A DNA stretch of 36,645 bases, from assembly GCF_900102435.1 (NCBI RefSeq), contig NZ_FNBU01000028.1, positions 1-36,645 on the forward strand, in the 5' to 3' direction. The stretch is from Sporolituus thermophilus DSM 23256. Its GTDB lineage: Bacteria; Bacillota; Negativicutes; Sporomusales; Thermosinaceae. Below are positions 1-8,067 of this stretch, one piece after another. Each line of letters begins with the position of its first letter. Position 1 is the first letter of the stretch. The notes beneath the pieces were generated by a model. That model worked only from the letters and a program-made list of their open reading frames with translations, searched no databases and was not told the origin of the DNA. A program made the position numbers and the translations under genes.

Positions 1-276
<276 letters not shown>

Positions 277-321
277 TCATCATACCGGAATTCTACGTGG
301 GAGTCCTTTTTTCATCTTTTG

Positions 322-343
322 CTGTTGCATTTCATTTTACAAT
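322..343. repeat. Terminal inverted repeat of the IS30-like element
   Basis: Read on the minus strand this ends in TGAAATGCAACAG, which resembles the GCAACAG inner end of the IS30 terminal repeat. It lies about 80 bp upstream of the transposase start, as expected for the left end. The outer boundary is probably near 343-346. The matching right repeat is outside the window. Confidence 0.55.
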
Positions 344-433
344 GAACCTCTATAAAATTTTTGTAATATATAACCAGGAATTAGCGGTTATTACACGAAA
401 TCTACAACAAAATTAGGTGAGGTGGGACGCCGG

Positions 434-1135
434 ATGGGCATTTTCGGTTCGTTTCTTGCCATAATCACCCTGCTTTTATTGTTAACAAGCCCGGTAGCCG
501 GCTCGCCGGTTGAGCCGCTGCCTCCTATCTTAAAGCAGGGAATGGCAGGCGAAGAGGTCGCGCATCTCCAGTCTAAACTACTGGAATTAGGATTTTATAC
601 CGACGCCGTTGACGGTAAGTTTGGAACACAGACTCGTTTGGCGGTCATGCATTTTCAGCAGGCGACAGGTATAGAACCTGATGGCGTGGTTGGGACGCTG
701 ACTTGGCAGGCCCTCCGCGAATATCACGAGCAGCCAGAGCTTAGCCGTAGCGGAGGAAATGAAAGAAAAGGACAACAGATTGCTGCTTTTGCCACGCGCT
801 ATTTAGGAACGCCCTATGCATGGTCGGGACAAACACCTGGCGGTTTTGACTGCTCGGGCTTCATTGTTTACGTTTTGGAGCATTTCGGAATAACCGTCCC
901 CCGTACCGCGGATGAGCAGTTTGCTGTAGGGCAATGGGTCAGCCGCACGGAGCTTAAGCCGGGTGACCTGGTGTTTTTTAGCACTTATGCACCTGGCCCT
1001 TCCCATGTGGGTATTTATCTTGGCGGCGATTTATTTATTCATGCCAGCTCGGCTGCGGGTGAAGTCACGGTTACCTCAATGAAAAAAGAGTATTATGTTG
1101 CGCGTTACCTGGGAGCGCGTCGTCTGTTGAAATAA
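434..1135 (+). CDS. Secreted NlpC/P60 endopeptidase with peptidoglycan-binding domain
   Basis: Predicted cell-wall hydrolase cleaving peptide stems of peptidoglycan. It has a hydrophobic signal peptide (about residues 1-24), a PG_binding_1 repeat (about 30-90, 'GMAGEEVAHLQSKLLELGFY' type) and a C-terminal NlpC/P60 domain. The catalytic triad is visible as Cys in 'GFDCSGF', His in 'PSHVGIY' and His in 'LFIHASS' (residues 140, 191 and 203 from this start). ATG 434 is preferred because GAGGTGGG sits 7-14 nt upstream. A GTG at 422 in the same frame has its putative ribosome site too close. The gene is convergent with the DUF4127 gene, with one base between the stops. B. subtilis relatives include LytE/CwlS-like and YkfC-like enzymes; the exact role (growth, separation or sporulation) cannot be read here. 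Confidence 0.9.
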   Translation: MGIFGSFLAIITLLLLLTSPVAGSPVEPLPPILKQGMAGEEVAHLQSKLLELGFYTDAVDGKFGTQTRLAVMHFQQATGIEPDGVVGTLTWQALREYHEQPELSRSGGNERKGQQIAAFATRYLGTPYAWSGQTPGGFDCSGFIVYVLEHFGITVPRTADEQFAVGQWVSRTELKPGDLVFFSTYAPGPSHVGIYLGGDLFIHASSAAGEVTVTSMKKEYYVARYLGARRLLK

Positions 1136-1136
1136 T

Positions 1137-2816
1137 TTAGTGAACCAACCCAAAGGATAGGTTGGGGTCGAGGTGGATCTCGAACGTACGTTCCCAAGGA
1201 AGACTAACTTTTATTGCCAAGCTGGTTACAACTAAGCGAACGTTATTATCGCCTTCAACCGGAATTTCCCGATTAGCTAAGGCCTTTTGAAAAAAGTGGC
1301 GTCCCCGGTCCTGCATTAGGCTGGCAATAAGTTTATTGGTTTTTGAATAGAATAAACCCAAGTTATAAGGGTTGACGCCGGCGGCGCGGAGACGTTCATT
1401 GACAAGAGGTTGAACATCTTTCAAGTAATACCAGTCGTCCAATATCCGGGCAACGAGAAATGTTAAATTGTAACGATAGAGATCGTATTTTTCCGTCGTG
1501 TTTTTTGAGTTATTCAATCGGCTGGAAAACAGAGCGGCCTGCGTTACGGCTGTACCAATCGAATTACTGGCGGTGTTCCAACCCGCATAGGCGGCTAGGT
1601 TGGTAACAGCAATATTTTTTGTTATTAGTACGGGCAATAGTGTTTCCGACGCGAAGAAATCTTCTGTTAAGTCAACTAAGGCGATCCGGCTTCCTCCTCT
1701 GAGCAGGGCGTCAATTTCCCGTGCCGCCGCGCGAAGTTGCCCGGGTCCCGTATGACGGGTACCAGCATGGACGTATAGGACGAAATCGGCCGCTGCCGGT
1801 GAAGAAACCTCGATGCCTTTGACAAGGGAAATTTTTTCAGTTACCGTCGTCCGGATAGAGTGGGGCATAAAGGGCATGACCAGTTGGGCTACGGTTGGAT
1901 CCGAGTAGACGACGTAGATGCGGGGCTGGTATTGGAACAAATCCATGGCGAAGCGGCCTAAGAGGGTCAAGGCTACTTCGTCGGTGCCGCGGGTGATCAT
2001 TACTTTTTTCGTTGCATGCATGGCCGTTTCCCAGTGATGTTGTACGCGCTGCTTTACCATGTTGGGTACACCAAAGGGATGACCGTCGTCCTGACCAATG
2101 ACCAGATAGTCGATTATTCCCTGTTCAACAAGGTTCATCAAGGCAAGGTTGACGCGATAATTTTCCTGGTAAAGACGCAGATAATTCTCTACGAGTTCCG
2201 GAGGGATTTCTTCCGAAAGTGCGGCAAGTTTTTTTATGTCGTGAGGGTTCTCGAAGATAGCAGTCTGGTCTTTTAAAATTGAGAATTGAAACAGTTTTTT
2301 CTGATATAAAACGTTGGCATGACTGTCAGCCAGTAGTAGCCGAGGAATTATGCTAAACACGTAAAGTTTTATTTCCGGGTTTTCCCTTCGGAGTAGTTGG
2401 AGAAGTTTGATTACTGCTTCCACGTCTGCCGTCGAACCGTTTGCCAGCCGAGAAGACAATAGGCTACCGTGAATGAGCATATCTACGGAAATAATCGCCG
2501 CATTGCTGTCTTTGACCGCTTGGCGGAGCCATTCATGCAGACCTTGCCGGTTAGCAGGTCTATCGTAGTGATCAAGCAGTTCTTGCGGGGGCATCATGAC
2601 GAAAATACCGCCAATTTGGCCAAGTTGTTGGACAAATTGGGTGCAGGCCGGTCGGCTATCTAGGGGGAGCAAGACTACTTTTGCCGCCGGGGCGCTAAGT
2701 GTTGACGGCGGGAGAGGGTGGACTTGGCGAATGGTTCCTATCCTGACGTGCACTGTTGTCGTTATAAAAACGAGAGCAACAATAAACAATATGTATACAA
2801 TAAAGCGTTTAGGCAT
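1137..2816 (-). CDS. DUF4127 family protein, membrane-anchored or exported
   Basis: 559 residues beginning with a basic N-terminus and one hydrophobic segment (about 5-22), so probably exported or membrane-tethered. The body matches my memory of DUF4127: '[19 protein letters not shown]' near residue 48, '[17 protein letters not shown]', '[13 protein letters not shown]' and a later '[11 protein letters not shown]'. These conserved acidic and His residues suggest an enzyme, but no activity is established for the family. The start is supported by GAGGTGA seven bases upstream on the minus strand. It is divergent from rsmD. Function unknown; I do not assign one. Confidence 0.8.
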   Translation of the reverse strand: MPKRFIVYILFIVALVFITTTVHVRIGTIRQVHPLPPSTLSAPAAKVVLLPLDSRPACTQFVQQLGQIGGIFVMMPPQELLDHYDRPANRQGLHEWLRQAVKDSNAAIISVDMLIHGSLLSSRLANGSTADVEAVIKLLQLLRRENPEIKLYVFSIIPRLLLADSHANVLYQKKLFQFSILKDQTAIFENPHDIKKLAALSEEIPPELVENYLRLYQENYRVNLALMNLVEQGIIDYLVIGQDDGHPFGVPNMVKQRVQHHWETAMHATKKVMITRGTDEVALTLLGRFAMDLFQYQPRIYVVYSDPTVAQLVMPFMPHSIRTTVTEKISLVKGIEVSSPAAADFVLYVHAGTRHTGPGQLRAAAREIDALLRGGSRIALVDLTEDFFASETLLPVLITKNIAVTNLAAYAGWNTASNSIGTAVTQAALFSSRLNNSKNTTEKYDLYRYNLTFLVARILDDWYYLKDVQPLVNERLRAAGVNPYNLGLFYSKTNKLIASLMQDRGRHFFQKALANREIPVEGDNNVRLVVTSLAIKVSLPWERTFEIHLDPNLSFGLVH

Positions 2817-2855
2817 AAATCACCTCGTTTATCAACAACCCTAAATAATTTCGAC

Positions 2856-2886
2856 TTGGCAGGAAAAAATCCTGTAGATGTATAAT
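2856..2886 (+). promoter_or_regulatory. Possible sigma-A promoter of rsmD
   Basis: TTGGCA at 2856-2861 and a perfect TATAAT at 2881-2886, but with a long 19-nt spacer. The -10 is embedded in the inverted repeat GTATAA-TGAG-TTATAC (2880-2895). It would start transcription about 40 nt before the rsmD ATG. The spacing makes this moderate at best. Confidence 0.35.
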
Positions 2887-2935
2887 GAGTTATACTTTGA
2901 ACGAGAAGCTTATTTAACATAAAGACGGAGTTACC

Positions 2936-3502
2936 ATGCGAATTATTACCGGCAGCGCCAAAGGCACAAAACTGAAAACGCCGCGCGGTCTTGACGTGCG
3001 GCCTACGGCTGACCGCGTCAAAGAATCTATGTTTAATATTTTGGGCTCCGTTGTTCTCGATGCCGATGTCCTCGATTTATTCGCTGGAACAGGCAATCTG
3101 GGATTGGAGGCCGTCAGCCGAGGGGCGAAAAGCGCCATCTTTGTCGACAATAGTCCGGCAAGTATTGCTCTAATTAAAGAAAACATCATTCACACCAAAT
3201 TGGCAGACCGGACTCATGTCTATAAAAGTGACGCTTTGCGGTACATCGACCGGGCCGCCCAATTGGGTCAAAACTTTGACCTAATTTTTTGCGATCCACC
3301 TTACAACAAAGGATTAGCGACCGCGGTAGCGGAAAAGCTTGACAATCGTCTCCTTCTACGGGAAAACGGGCTTTTGGTAATCGAGCATTCGCGACGCGAA
3401 ATACTCAATGACAATTTTTTTAACTTAAACATCGTACTGACAAAGCAATATGGTGAAACAATGATTAGTTTTATTCAACGCAAAGCTAAAGTTATATTCT
3501 AG
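2936..3502 (+). CDS. rsmD: 16S rRNA (guanine966-N2)-methyltransferase RsmD
   Basis: Methylates G966 of 16S rRNA with S-adenosylmethionine during 30S assembly. 188 residues, the usual family length. The N-terminus 'MRIITGSAKGTKLKTP' is typical. The SAM-binding loop 'DLFAGTG' is at residues 47-53 and the N-methyltransferase catalytic motif DPPY at 120-123. The start is preceded by ACGGAG. It lies 11 bp before coaD, the same pair as B. subtilis ylbH-ylbI, and the two are probably co-transcribed. Confidence 0.95.
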   Translation: MRIITGSAKGTKLKTPRGLDVRPTADRVKESMFNILGSVVLDADVLDLFAGTGNLGLEAVSRGAKSAIFVDNSPASIALIKENIIHTKLADRTHVYKSDALRYIDRAAQLGQNFDLIFCDPPYNKGLATAVAEKLDNRLLLRENGLLVIEHSRREILNDNFFNLNIVLTKQYGETMISFIQRKAKVIF

Positions 3503-3513
3503 GAGGTTAAATC

Positions 3514-3996
3514 GTGCGCATCGCAGTTTGCCCCGGTAGTTTCGACCCTGTTACCAATGGCCATCTTGACATTTTTGCGCGAGCAAGCCAGCTGTTCGAC
3601 CAAATCATAGTAGCTGTTTTCCATAACCCGAACAAAAAACCGCTGTTTACCATGGAAGAACGTGTTGAGATGCTCCGGGAAGCCACCGGGCATATTCCTA
3701 ACGTCCGTGTCGATTGTTTCTCCGGGTTACTTAACGAATATGTGCGACGACAAAACAGTAATATCATAGTAAGAGGTTTGCGCGCGCTTAGCGATTTTGA
3801 ATATGAGTTTCAGCGGGCCTTATTGATCAAAAAAATTGATCCGGTAATCGAAACCGTGTTTATGATGACGAGTAGTGAGTATTCCTTTGTCAGTTCCAGC
3901 GGAATTAAAGAGCTGGCAAAGTTCGGTGGCTCTATTCGCGGGTTGGTTCCACAATGTGTGGAAGAGCGGATTTTACGGCGCTTGCATGAAGCGTAA
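3514..3996 (+). CDS. coaD: Pantetheine-phosphate adenylyltransferase
   Basis: Transfers AMP from ATP to 4'-phosphopantetheine, the penultimate step of coenzyme A synthesis, in the cytosol. 160 residues, typical for CoaD. The nucleotidyltransferase TxGH motif appears as 'TNGH' (14-17), with 'RGLRALSDFEYEFQ' (88-101) and the C-terminal 'SSSGIKE' loop (127-133). The start is GTG with a strong AGGAGG eight bases upstream. CoA supply links it to the fatty-acid genes further along, though it is a separate unit. Confidence 0.96.
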   Translation: MRIAVCPGSFDPVTNGHLDIFARASQLFDQIIVAVFHNPNKKPLFTMEERVEMLREATGHIPNVRVDCFSGLLNEYVRRQNSNIIVRGLRALSDFEYEFQRALLIKKIDPVIETVFMMTSSEYSFVSSSGIKELAKFGGSIRGLVPQCVEERILRRLHEA

Positions 3997-4028
3997 ACAT
4001 GTGCAAAGACTAGATGGGAGAGGCAAGG

Positions 4029-4481
4029 ATGAAAACGATTGAGATCTTGGATGAGATGGAGAACTTGCTTGTGGAAGCCGCAAAGGTTCCTTTTACCAAC
4101 AAACTGATTATCGAGGAGGATGACCTGGGGCGACTTATGGACGAACTCCGGGAAACCGTACCAGGCGAGATAGTGGAAGCCAAACGCATTCTGGCTGAGC
4201 GGCAACGGATTTTGGACGAGGCCCAACGGGAGGCTCAAACCATAATTGAGCAGGCTAAGAGTTATATATTAAAATTAACAGATGAAAATATTATTACCCG
4301 GCAAGCACAGGAGCAGGCCAACGAAATTATCCAACAAGCCCAAAAAGAAGCCAGAGAGCTGCACAATCAGGCGCTAATTTATGCGAGCGAAGTTTTTAAA
4401 CAGATTGAGGCTAACCTGGAAAAGGCGCTGGAGGTAATCAGGCAAGGCCATGGCAGCTTGCAGCAAAGCAGACACGAATAA
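4029..4481 (+). CDS. Small coiled-coil protein between coaD and ylbJ
   Basis: About 150 residues, almost entirely helical and charged, with an Ala/Gln/Glu-rich heptad pattern from about residue 40 to the end ('AKRILAERQRILDEAQREAQ'). No signal peptide or membrane span is visible. It resembles the soluble coiled-coil of ATP-synthase b or V-ATPase H-like subunits only in composition, so names such as 'ATPase' would be misleading. ATG 4029 is chosen over an in-frame ATG at 4014 because GGGAGAGG (4016-4023) lies just before it. It is followed directly by a 13-bp hairpin terminator. Function unknown; a scaffold or cell-division partner is possible but unsupported. Confidence 0.75.
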   Translation: MKTIEILDEMENLLVEAAKVPFTNKLIIEEDDLGRLMDELRETVPGEIVEAKRILAERQRILDEAQREAQTIIEQAKSYILKLTDENIITRQAQEQANEIIQQAQKEARELHNQALIYASEVFKQIEANLEKALEVIRQGHGSLQQSRHE

Positions 4482-4514
4482 AAGAAGATAAGGAATGGTG
4501 CTCCTTATCTTCTT
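4482..4514. terminator. Bidirectional hairpin between the coiled-coil gene and ylbJ
   Basis: A 13-bp perfect stem (4482-4494 with 4502-4514; arm AAGAAGATAAGGA) and a 7-nt loop. It starts right after the stop of the plus-strand gene and includes the last two codons and stop of ylbJ on the minus strand. The right arm is pyrimidine-rich but has no long T tract after it. Confidence 0.7.
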
Positions 4515-5755
4515 ACATAGGCAAAAATCTCGCGGGCAATATGAACGGCGAGAGAAAAAGTAACTAAAATTCCGATTAGCAAGGCAATCTGATAGGTTGC
4601 CTGTTCAATGCGCGTTGTCCAAAACGCCCAAGAATTGACTCCGACGGGCCTCCACATAACCGGGACGCTGAAATAACTGCCGAGCGCTAACGGGGACTTC
4701 ATTATGAGGACGGTAAGGACGGCGGCGAGAATGGCGTGAAGTAGACGGCCAAACATATAAGGAGCCATGCGAATTCCTGATTCAATGACAATGCTGGCCA
4801 CCTGACCATGGACGCACAGACCGCTCCAGGCGATAATGGCACTGGCGACGGCCACCTTTTCTACTAGCGGCGCGTCAGCTTGGCTGGCCGCCATAGTGCC
4901 CAGATCTATTTCAAAAAAGCCGCTGACCAGTGCGGCGGCTAAGTTCGAACTAAAGCCAAAAAAACTGAGAAAGAGGGCAAAGACTTTTTCCAACATACCG
5001 GTGACGCCAACGACAGAGATAATGCGTAAGAATACGGAAAAAAGGATAATGAAGCCGCCGATCAGGAGGATAGTGTTCATCGATGATTTTACGGCATCAC
5101 CTAGTAATTGGCCGGTTGAGCGTTTATCCTCCTGCCGGGCGTTATACAGGGCTCGAAAGGCACGTAGAATGATATTGCCTGACGGTTTTGGCGCGTCTTG
5201 GGTGATCCCGTCACGGTGACGGCCGTGATAACGGAATATTACTCCAACTAAAAAACTAGAAATATAATGAGCCAGAGCTATTGTCGCTCCTAATTCAGGC
5301 ATGCCGAACATGCCGACGGCGACAGCGCCAAACATAAATAACGGGTCGGCTGTGTTAGTGAATGACAATAGACGTTCAGCCTCAACAGCAGTACACATTT
5401 GGTTTTTTCGAAATTTGCAGGTGATGACAGCATCCATAGGATATCCGGATGCCAGACCCATTGACATCGCAAATGCGCCTACGCCGGGCACATTAAAAAT
5501 GGGACGCATGAGCGGTTCCAGGAGAATGCCAATAAAATGGACTACGCCAAAACCCATTAAGATTTCAGACAGAATAAAAAAAGGAAGCAGAGCAGGGAAG
5601 ACTACATTCCACCACAAATTAAGCCCCATCACTGCGGAGTCGAAGGCTTCTTTCGGGTATTTTACCATAGAGATAGTAATAAATACTGTGCTAAAAGCCA
5701 TAAAATATGCTAATAGACGGGAGCGGTATCGTCTGCCCCTGCCCCAAATCTTCAT
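4505..5755 (-). CDS. ylbJ: Sporulation integral membrane protein YlbJ
   Basis: Polytopic membrane protein of 416 residues with about eight to nine hydrophobic segments and Gate-type (nucleoside-recognition) repeats, for example 'GLNLWWNVVFPALLPFFI' near the N-terminus and a second copy around 'SMNTILLIGGFIILFSVF'. In B. subtilis YlbJ is made under sigma-E in the mother cell and is needed for heat-resistant spores. The start is set by GGAGGAG nine bases upstream. It lies between the coaD and ylbK homologues as in Bacillus but is inverted. Its last codons lie inside a shared terminator hairpin. Confidence 0.92.
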   Translation of the reverse strand: MKIWGRGRRYRSRLLAYFMAFSTVFITISMVKYPKEAFDSAVMGLNLWWNVVFPALLPFFILSEILMGFGVVHFIGILLEPLMRPIFNVPGVGAFAMSMGLASGYPMDAVITCKFRKNQMCTAVEAERLLSFTNTADPLFMFGAVAVGMFGMPELGATIALAHYISSFLVGVIFRYHGRHRDGITQDAPKPSGNIILRAFRALYNARQEDKRSTGQLLGDAVKSSMNTILLIGGFIILFSVFLRIISVVGVTGMLEKVFALFLSFFGFSSNLAAALVSGFFEIDLGTMAASQADAPLVEKVAVASAIIAWSGLCVHGQVASIVIESGIRMAPYMFGRLLHAILAAVLTVLIMKSPLALGSYFSVPVMWRPVGVNSWAFWTTRIEQATYQIALLIGILVTFSLAVHIAREIFAYVRR

Positions 5756-5794
5756 TGAAAATCTCCTCCTCCACCCCTAGACGGTCTGTTACTA

Positions 5795-5823
5795 TATATA
5801 TGACTGGGTAGAGGTAATATAAC
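5795..5823 (-). promoter_or_regulatory. Possible sigma-E-type promoter of ylbJ
   Basis: On the minus strand, GTTATATT (5823-5816) is followed after 13 nt by CATATATA (5802-5795), similar to the sigma-E pattern (ATATT, 14-15 nt, CATACA-T). The spacing is one or two bases short and the -10 is imperfect, so this rests partly on the known sigma-E control of ylbJ. Confidence 0.3.
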
Positions 5824-5847
5824 TCGTTTTTCCGACAGGAGGACTGT

Positions 5848-6678
5848 ATGCGACCGAAAATCGGTTTGGCGCTCGGGTCAGGCGGGCTACGGGGGTTGGC
5901 CCATGTTGGGGTGTTAAGAGTACTAGAAAGGGAAGGCATTCCCATCGACTACATTGCAGGCTGCAGTATAGGCGCCCTGGTAGGCGCTTTGTACTGCGCT
6001 GGATTGGATCCAGATACAATTTATAAGCTGGCTAAGCACACCAAAAGACGCCATTGGCTAGATTTTATCATCCCCAAAATGGGGATTATTGCCGGGGAAC
6101 GGGTCTTGGCTATGCTGAAACTACTAACTCAGCAAAAACAGTTTGCCGACTTGCGCATCCCGCTGGCCGTGGTGGCTACCGAATTAACAACGGGTCAAGA
6201 AATTGTTTTTCAGGAAGGAGATGTAGCTCAAGCAGTACGGGCTAGTATTTCGGTACCGGGTATCTTTGTTCCGCACCGCCTTAATGATATGTTGCTGGTA
6301 GACGGAGCAGTGATTAACCCGACGCCTATCGACGTAGTCCGGCGAATGGGAGCTCATATTGTTATTGCCGTAGACCTCGCGCATGCTGGAACGATATGTA
6401 AGATTACCAATACTTTCGACGTGATAATCCAATCCATCGACATCATGGAACGGGAACTTTTTAAGCATCGTCAGCATTACTGCGATGTTCTCATTCGTCC
6501 CGACGTGGCCCATATTACGCCGAGCTCTTTTGAAGCAATTGATGAATGTGTCGCTTTAGGTGAACAGGCGGGAGAGGCGGCACTTCCTAAAATCAAAGCG
6601 CTGTTGGCGGAGGAGGGGCAGCGATGTATAGCGGCGACCGGCGAAAATCCCAGCCGCCCGAGCGATAGTGGTGATTAG
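5848..6678 (+). CDS. ylbK: Patatin-like phospholipase / NTE-family serine esterase YlbK
   Basis: Predicted cytosolic or membrane-associated lipid acyl hydrolase using a Ser-Asp dyad. Patatin features are in order: glycine-rich oxyanion loop 'GSGGLRGLAHVGV' (10-22), nucleophile elbow G-C-S-I-G with Ser40, and D152-G153 of the DGA motif. 276 residues; the substrate is unknown. GACAGGAGGACTGT provides a strong ribosome site before ATG 5848. Its last 86 bases overlap the end of ylbM on the other strand. The same gene stands next to ylbJ and near ylbM in Bacillus (ylbK). Confidence 0.9.
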   Translation: MRPKIGLALGSGGLRGLAHVGVLRVLEREGIPIDYIAGCSIGALVGALYCAGLDPDTIYKLAKHTKRRHWLDFIIPKMGIIAGERVLAMLKLLTQQKQFADLRIPLAVVATELTTGQEIVFQEGDVAQAVRASISVPGIFVPHRLNDMLLVDGAVINPTPIDVVRRMGAHIVIAVDLAHAGTICKITNTFDVIIQSIDIMERELFKHRQHYCDVLIRPDVAHITPSSFEAIDECVALGEQAGEAALPKIKALLAEEGQRCIAATGENPSRPSDSGD

Positions 6679-7861
6679 GAAGCCCTAATACATACAGGTC
6701 AGTCGCCAAAGTGTCATAAGCCAGCATTACTTGTAGATCATTTAGGACGTGGCGGCTACGGCTGTGACTGTTTAAAAATCTCGTTGTTTTAGTGATGACC
6801 GGGATAGAGGTACGCCGTTGAATTTCTTTAAGCAATAGCCGTCCCTGGTCGTTGAAGGCAAGTACGCGGGCATAGAGCGGCCCGGTACGGTCAAAGAGAG
6901 CCATGTCTGGTTTGGTTACTCCCAAAAGAGCATGAATTAGTATGCGCTGCAACCGTGTTCGGGTGTAGCGTTTGCTTTTTATGGCAGCTATAACCTCTTC
7001 CAGATTGGTGGCTGTTTGTGCGGCAGTAAGAATTTTATAATGCAGTCCTTCTGAAACGTCAGGAAGGCTTTCCAGCCACTGTGCTGTGGCTGAGCGCAGG
7101 CGTGCTAAAAGCAGGGGGGCAAACTGCTCCAGTGTAACAGGGCCTTGTCCGACCCGAAGCTTTTCCTCCAAAAGGGATAGAGCGGCGGCGGGGACGGCCT
7201 GCCGCACCGACTCCCGCGTTTTTGGGCCGGCTATCAGGGTCTGGCGGATGGCAGTAGCGCTGGCAATTGGTCCGGCAATGGTCCGGTCGTGGTAATTCGC
7301 TGCCTTGCGGGGGACGACGACAGGAGCTAATTCCGGCGCGTATTTTTTTATCGCTCGTAAATATTCAATAGCCAGAATATTATTAGGCAGTTTTAGTGTA
7401 TCGCCGGTAACCAGTCCGGTTTCTTCGACGGCTGTGCTCAGAGCGGCGGCATAAGTGCCACCCTTTTTCAGGTGACGAACGATGGAAGCATTTACTTTAT
7501 TTTCGGCGAGGGCGGTGGCTACTTTGTCGAGGTAGGCAAGGTCAGCCTGTTCGGCGCCAAAACAAAGATGAGTAACAACGCCTAGAGCGCTTAGGAGACG
7601 GACGGCGCCGGCGGCAAAATATTGAGCGCTACGAACTGCATAAACATAAGGCAGTTCTAGCACGAGGTCCATACCGCAGCGTACGGCCATTTCCGCCCTG
7701 GTCCATTTGTCAAGAATAGCGGGCTCGCCGCGCTGGACAAAGTTACCGCTCATAACGCCGATGACATAGGGACAACCCGTAATGGCACGGGCTTGGATCA
7801 AATGCCATAAATGGCCGTTGTGAAAAGGGTTATATTCGACAATCGCGCCTACTGCTTGCAC
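6593..7861 (-). CDS. tmcAL: tRNA(Met) cytidine acetate ligase (TmcAL / YlbM)
   Basis: Forms N4-acetylcytidine at the wobble position of elongator tRNA-Met using acetate and ATP. The N-terminal nucleotidyltransferase fold shows HxGH as 'HNGH' (14-17), and 'SATAIRQTL' further on fits the second nucleotide-binding motif. The frame opens at 7939, but GTG 7861 is preferred: GAGGTG lies six bases before it and the protein then begins 'MQAVGAIVEYNPFHNGH', the normal family start, giving 422 residues. Acetate kinase is the divergent neighbour, a metabolically sensible pairing because both use acetate. Its C-terminus overlaps ylbK by 86 bp tail to tail. Confidence 0.92.
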   Translation of the reverse strand: MQAVGAIVEYNPFHNGHLWHLIQARAITGCPYVIGVMSGNFVQRGEPAILDKWTRAEMAVRCGMDLVLELPYVYAVRSAQYFAAGAVRLLSALGVVTHLCFGAEQADLAYLDKVATALAENKVNASIVRHLKKGGTYAAALSTAVEETGLVTGDTLKLPNNILAIEYLRAIKKYAPELAPVVVPRKAANYHDRTIAGPIASATAIRQTLIAGPKTRESVRQAVPAAALSLLEEKLRVGQGPVTLEQFAPLLLARLRSATAQWLESLPDVSEGLHYKILTAAQTATNLEEVIAAIKSKRYTRTRLQRILIHALLGVTKPDMALFDRTGPLYARVLAFNDQGRLLLKEIQRRTSIPVITKTTRFLNSHSRSRHVLNDLQVMLAYDTLATDLYVLGLPNHHYRSGGWDFRRSPLYIAAPPPPTAL

Positions 7862-7969
7862 GGTTTTCACCTCTTGTCGGAAAATGTAGTCGGGATAAGT
7901 AAAATATCTCTTTGCGTAATGATATCCCCAATCCTGCAAATACTATGAGCGCCAAACATTTTTTGCAAA

Positions 7970-7999
7970 TTGCGGTGCTCTATGCAGGGAATTTAATAC
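7970..7999 (+). promoter_or_regulatory. ackA: Candidate promoter of ackA
   Basis: TTGCGG (7970-7975) followed by TTTAAT (7992-7997, 16 nt) or TAATAC (7994-7999, 18 nt). The match is weak. It is the best sigma-A-like pair I can see in the 206-bp gap before ackA, and it would give a leader of about 60 nt. Confidence 0.3.
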
Positions 8000-8067
8000 A
8001 GGTGTCGAAAAATGGTTTTTTGGTGGTCTAGTGGTCTGTCCAGAAATAAAGATAGGGGGATTTTTTT

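Noticed and set aside
3810-4238. Minus-strand open frame of 142 codons across coaD and the coiled-coil gene
   Set aside because: Overlaps two genes with good starts, and nothing in it resembles a known family.
5301-5780. Plus-strand open frame of 159 codons opposite ylbJ
   Set aside because: Antisense of a clear membrane protein; composition is that of a reversed hydrophobic gene and there is no ribosome site.
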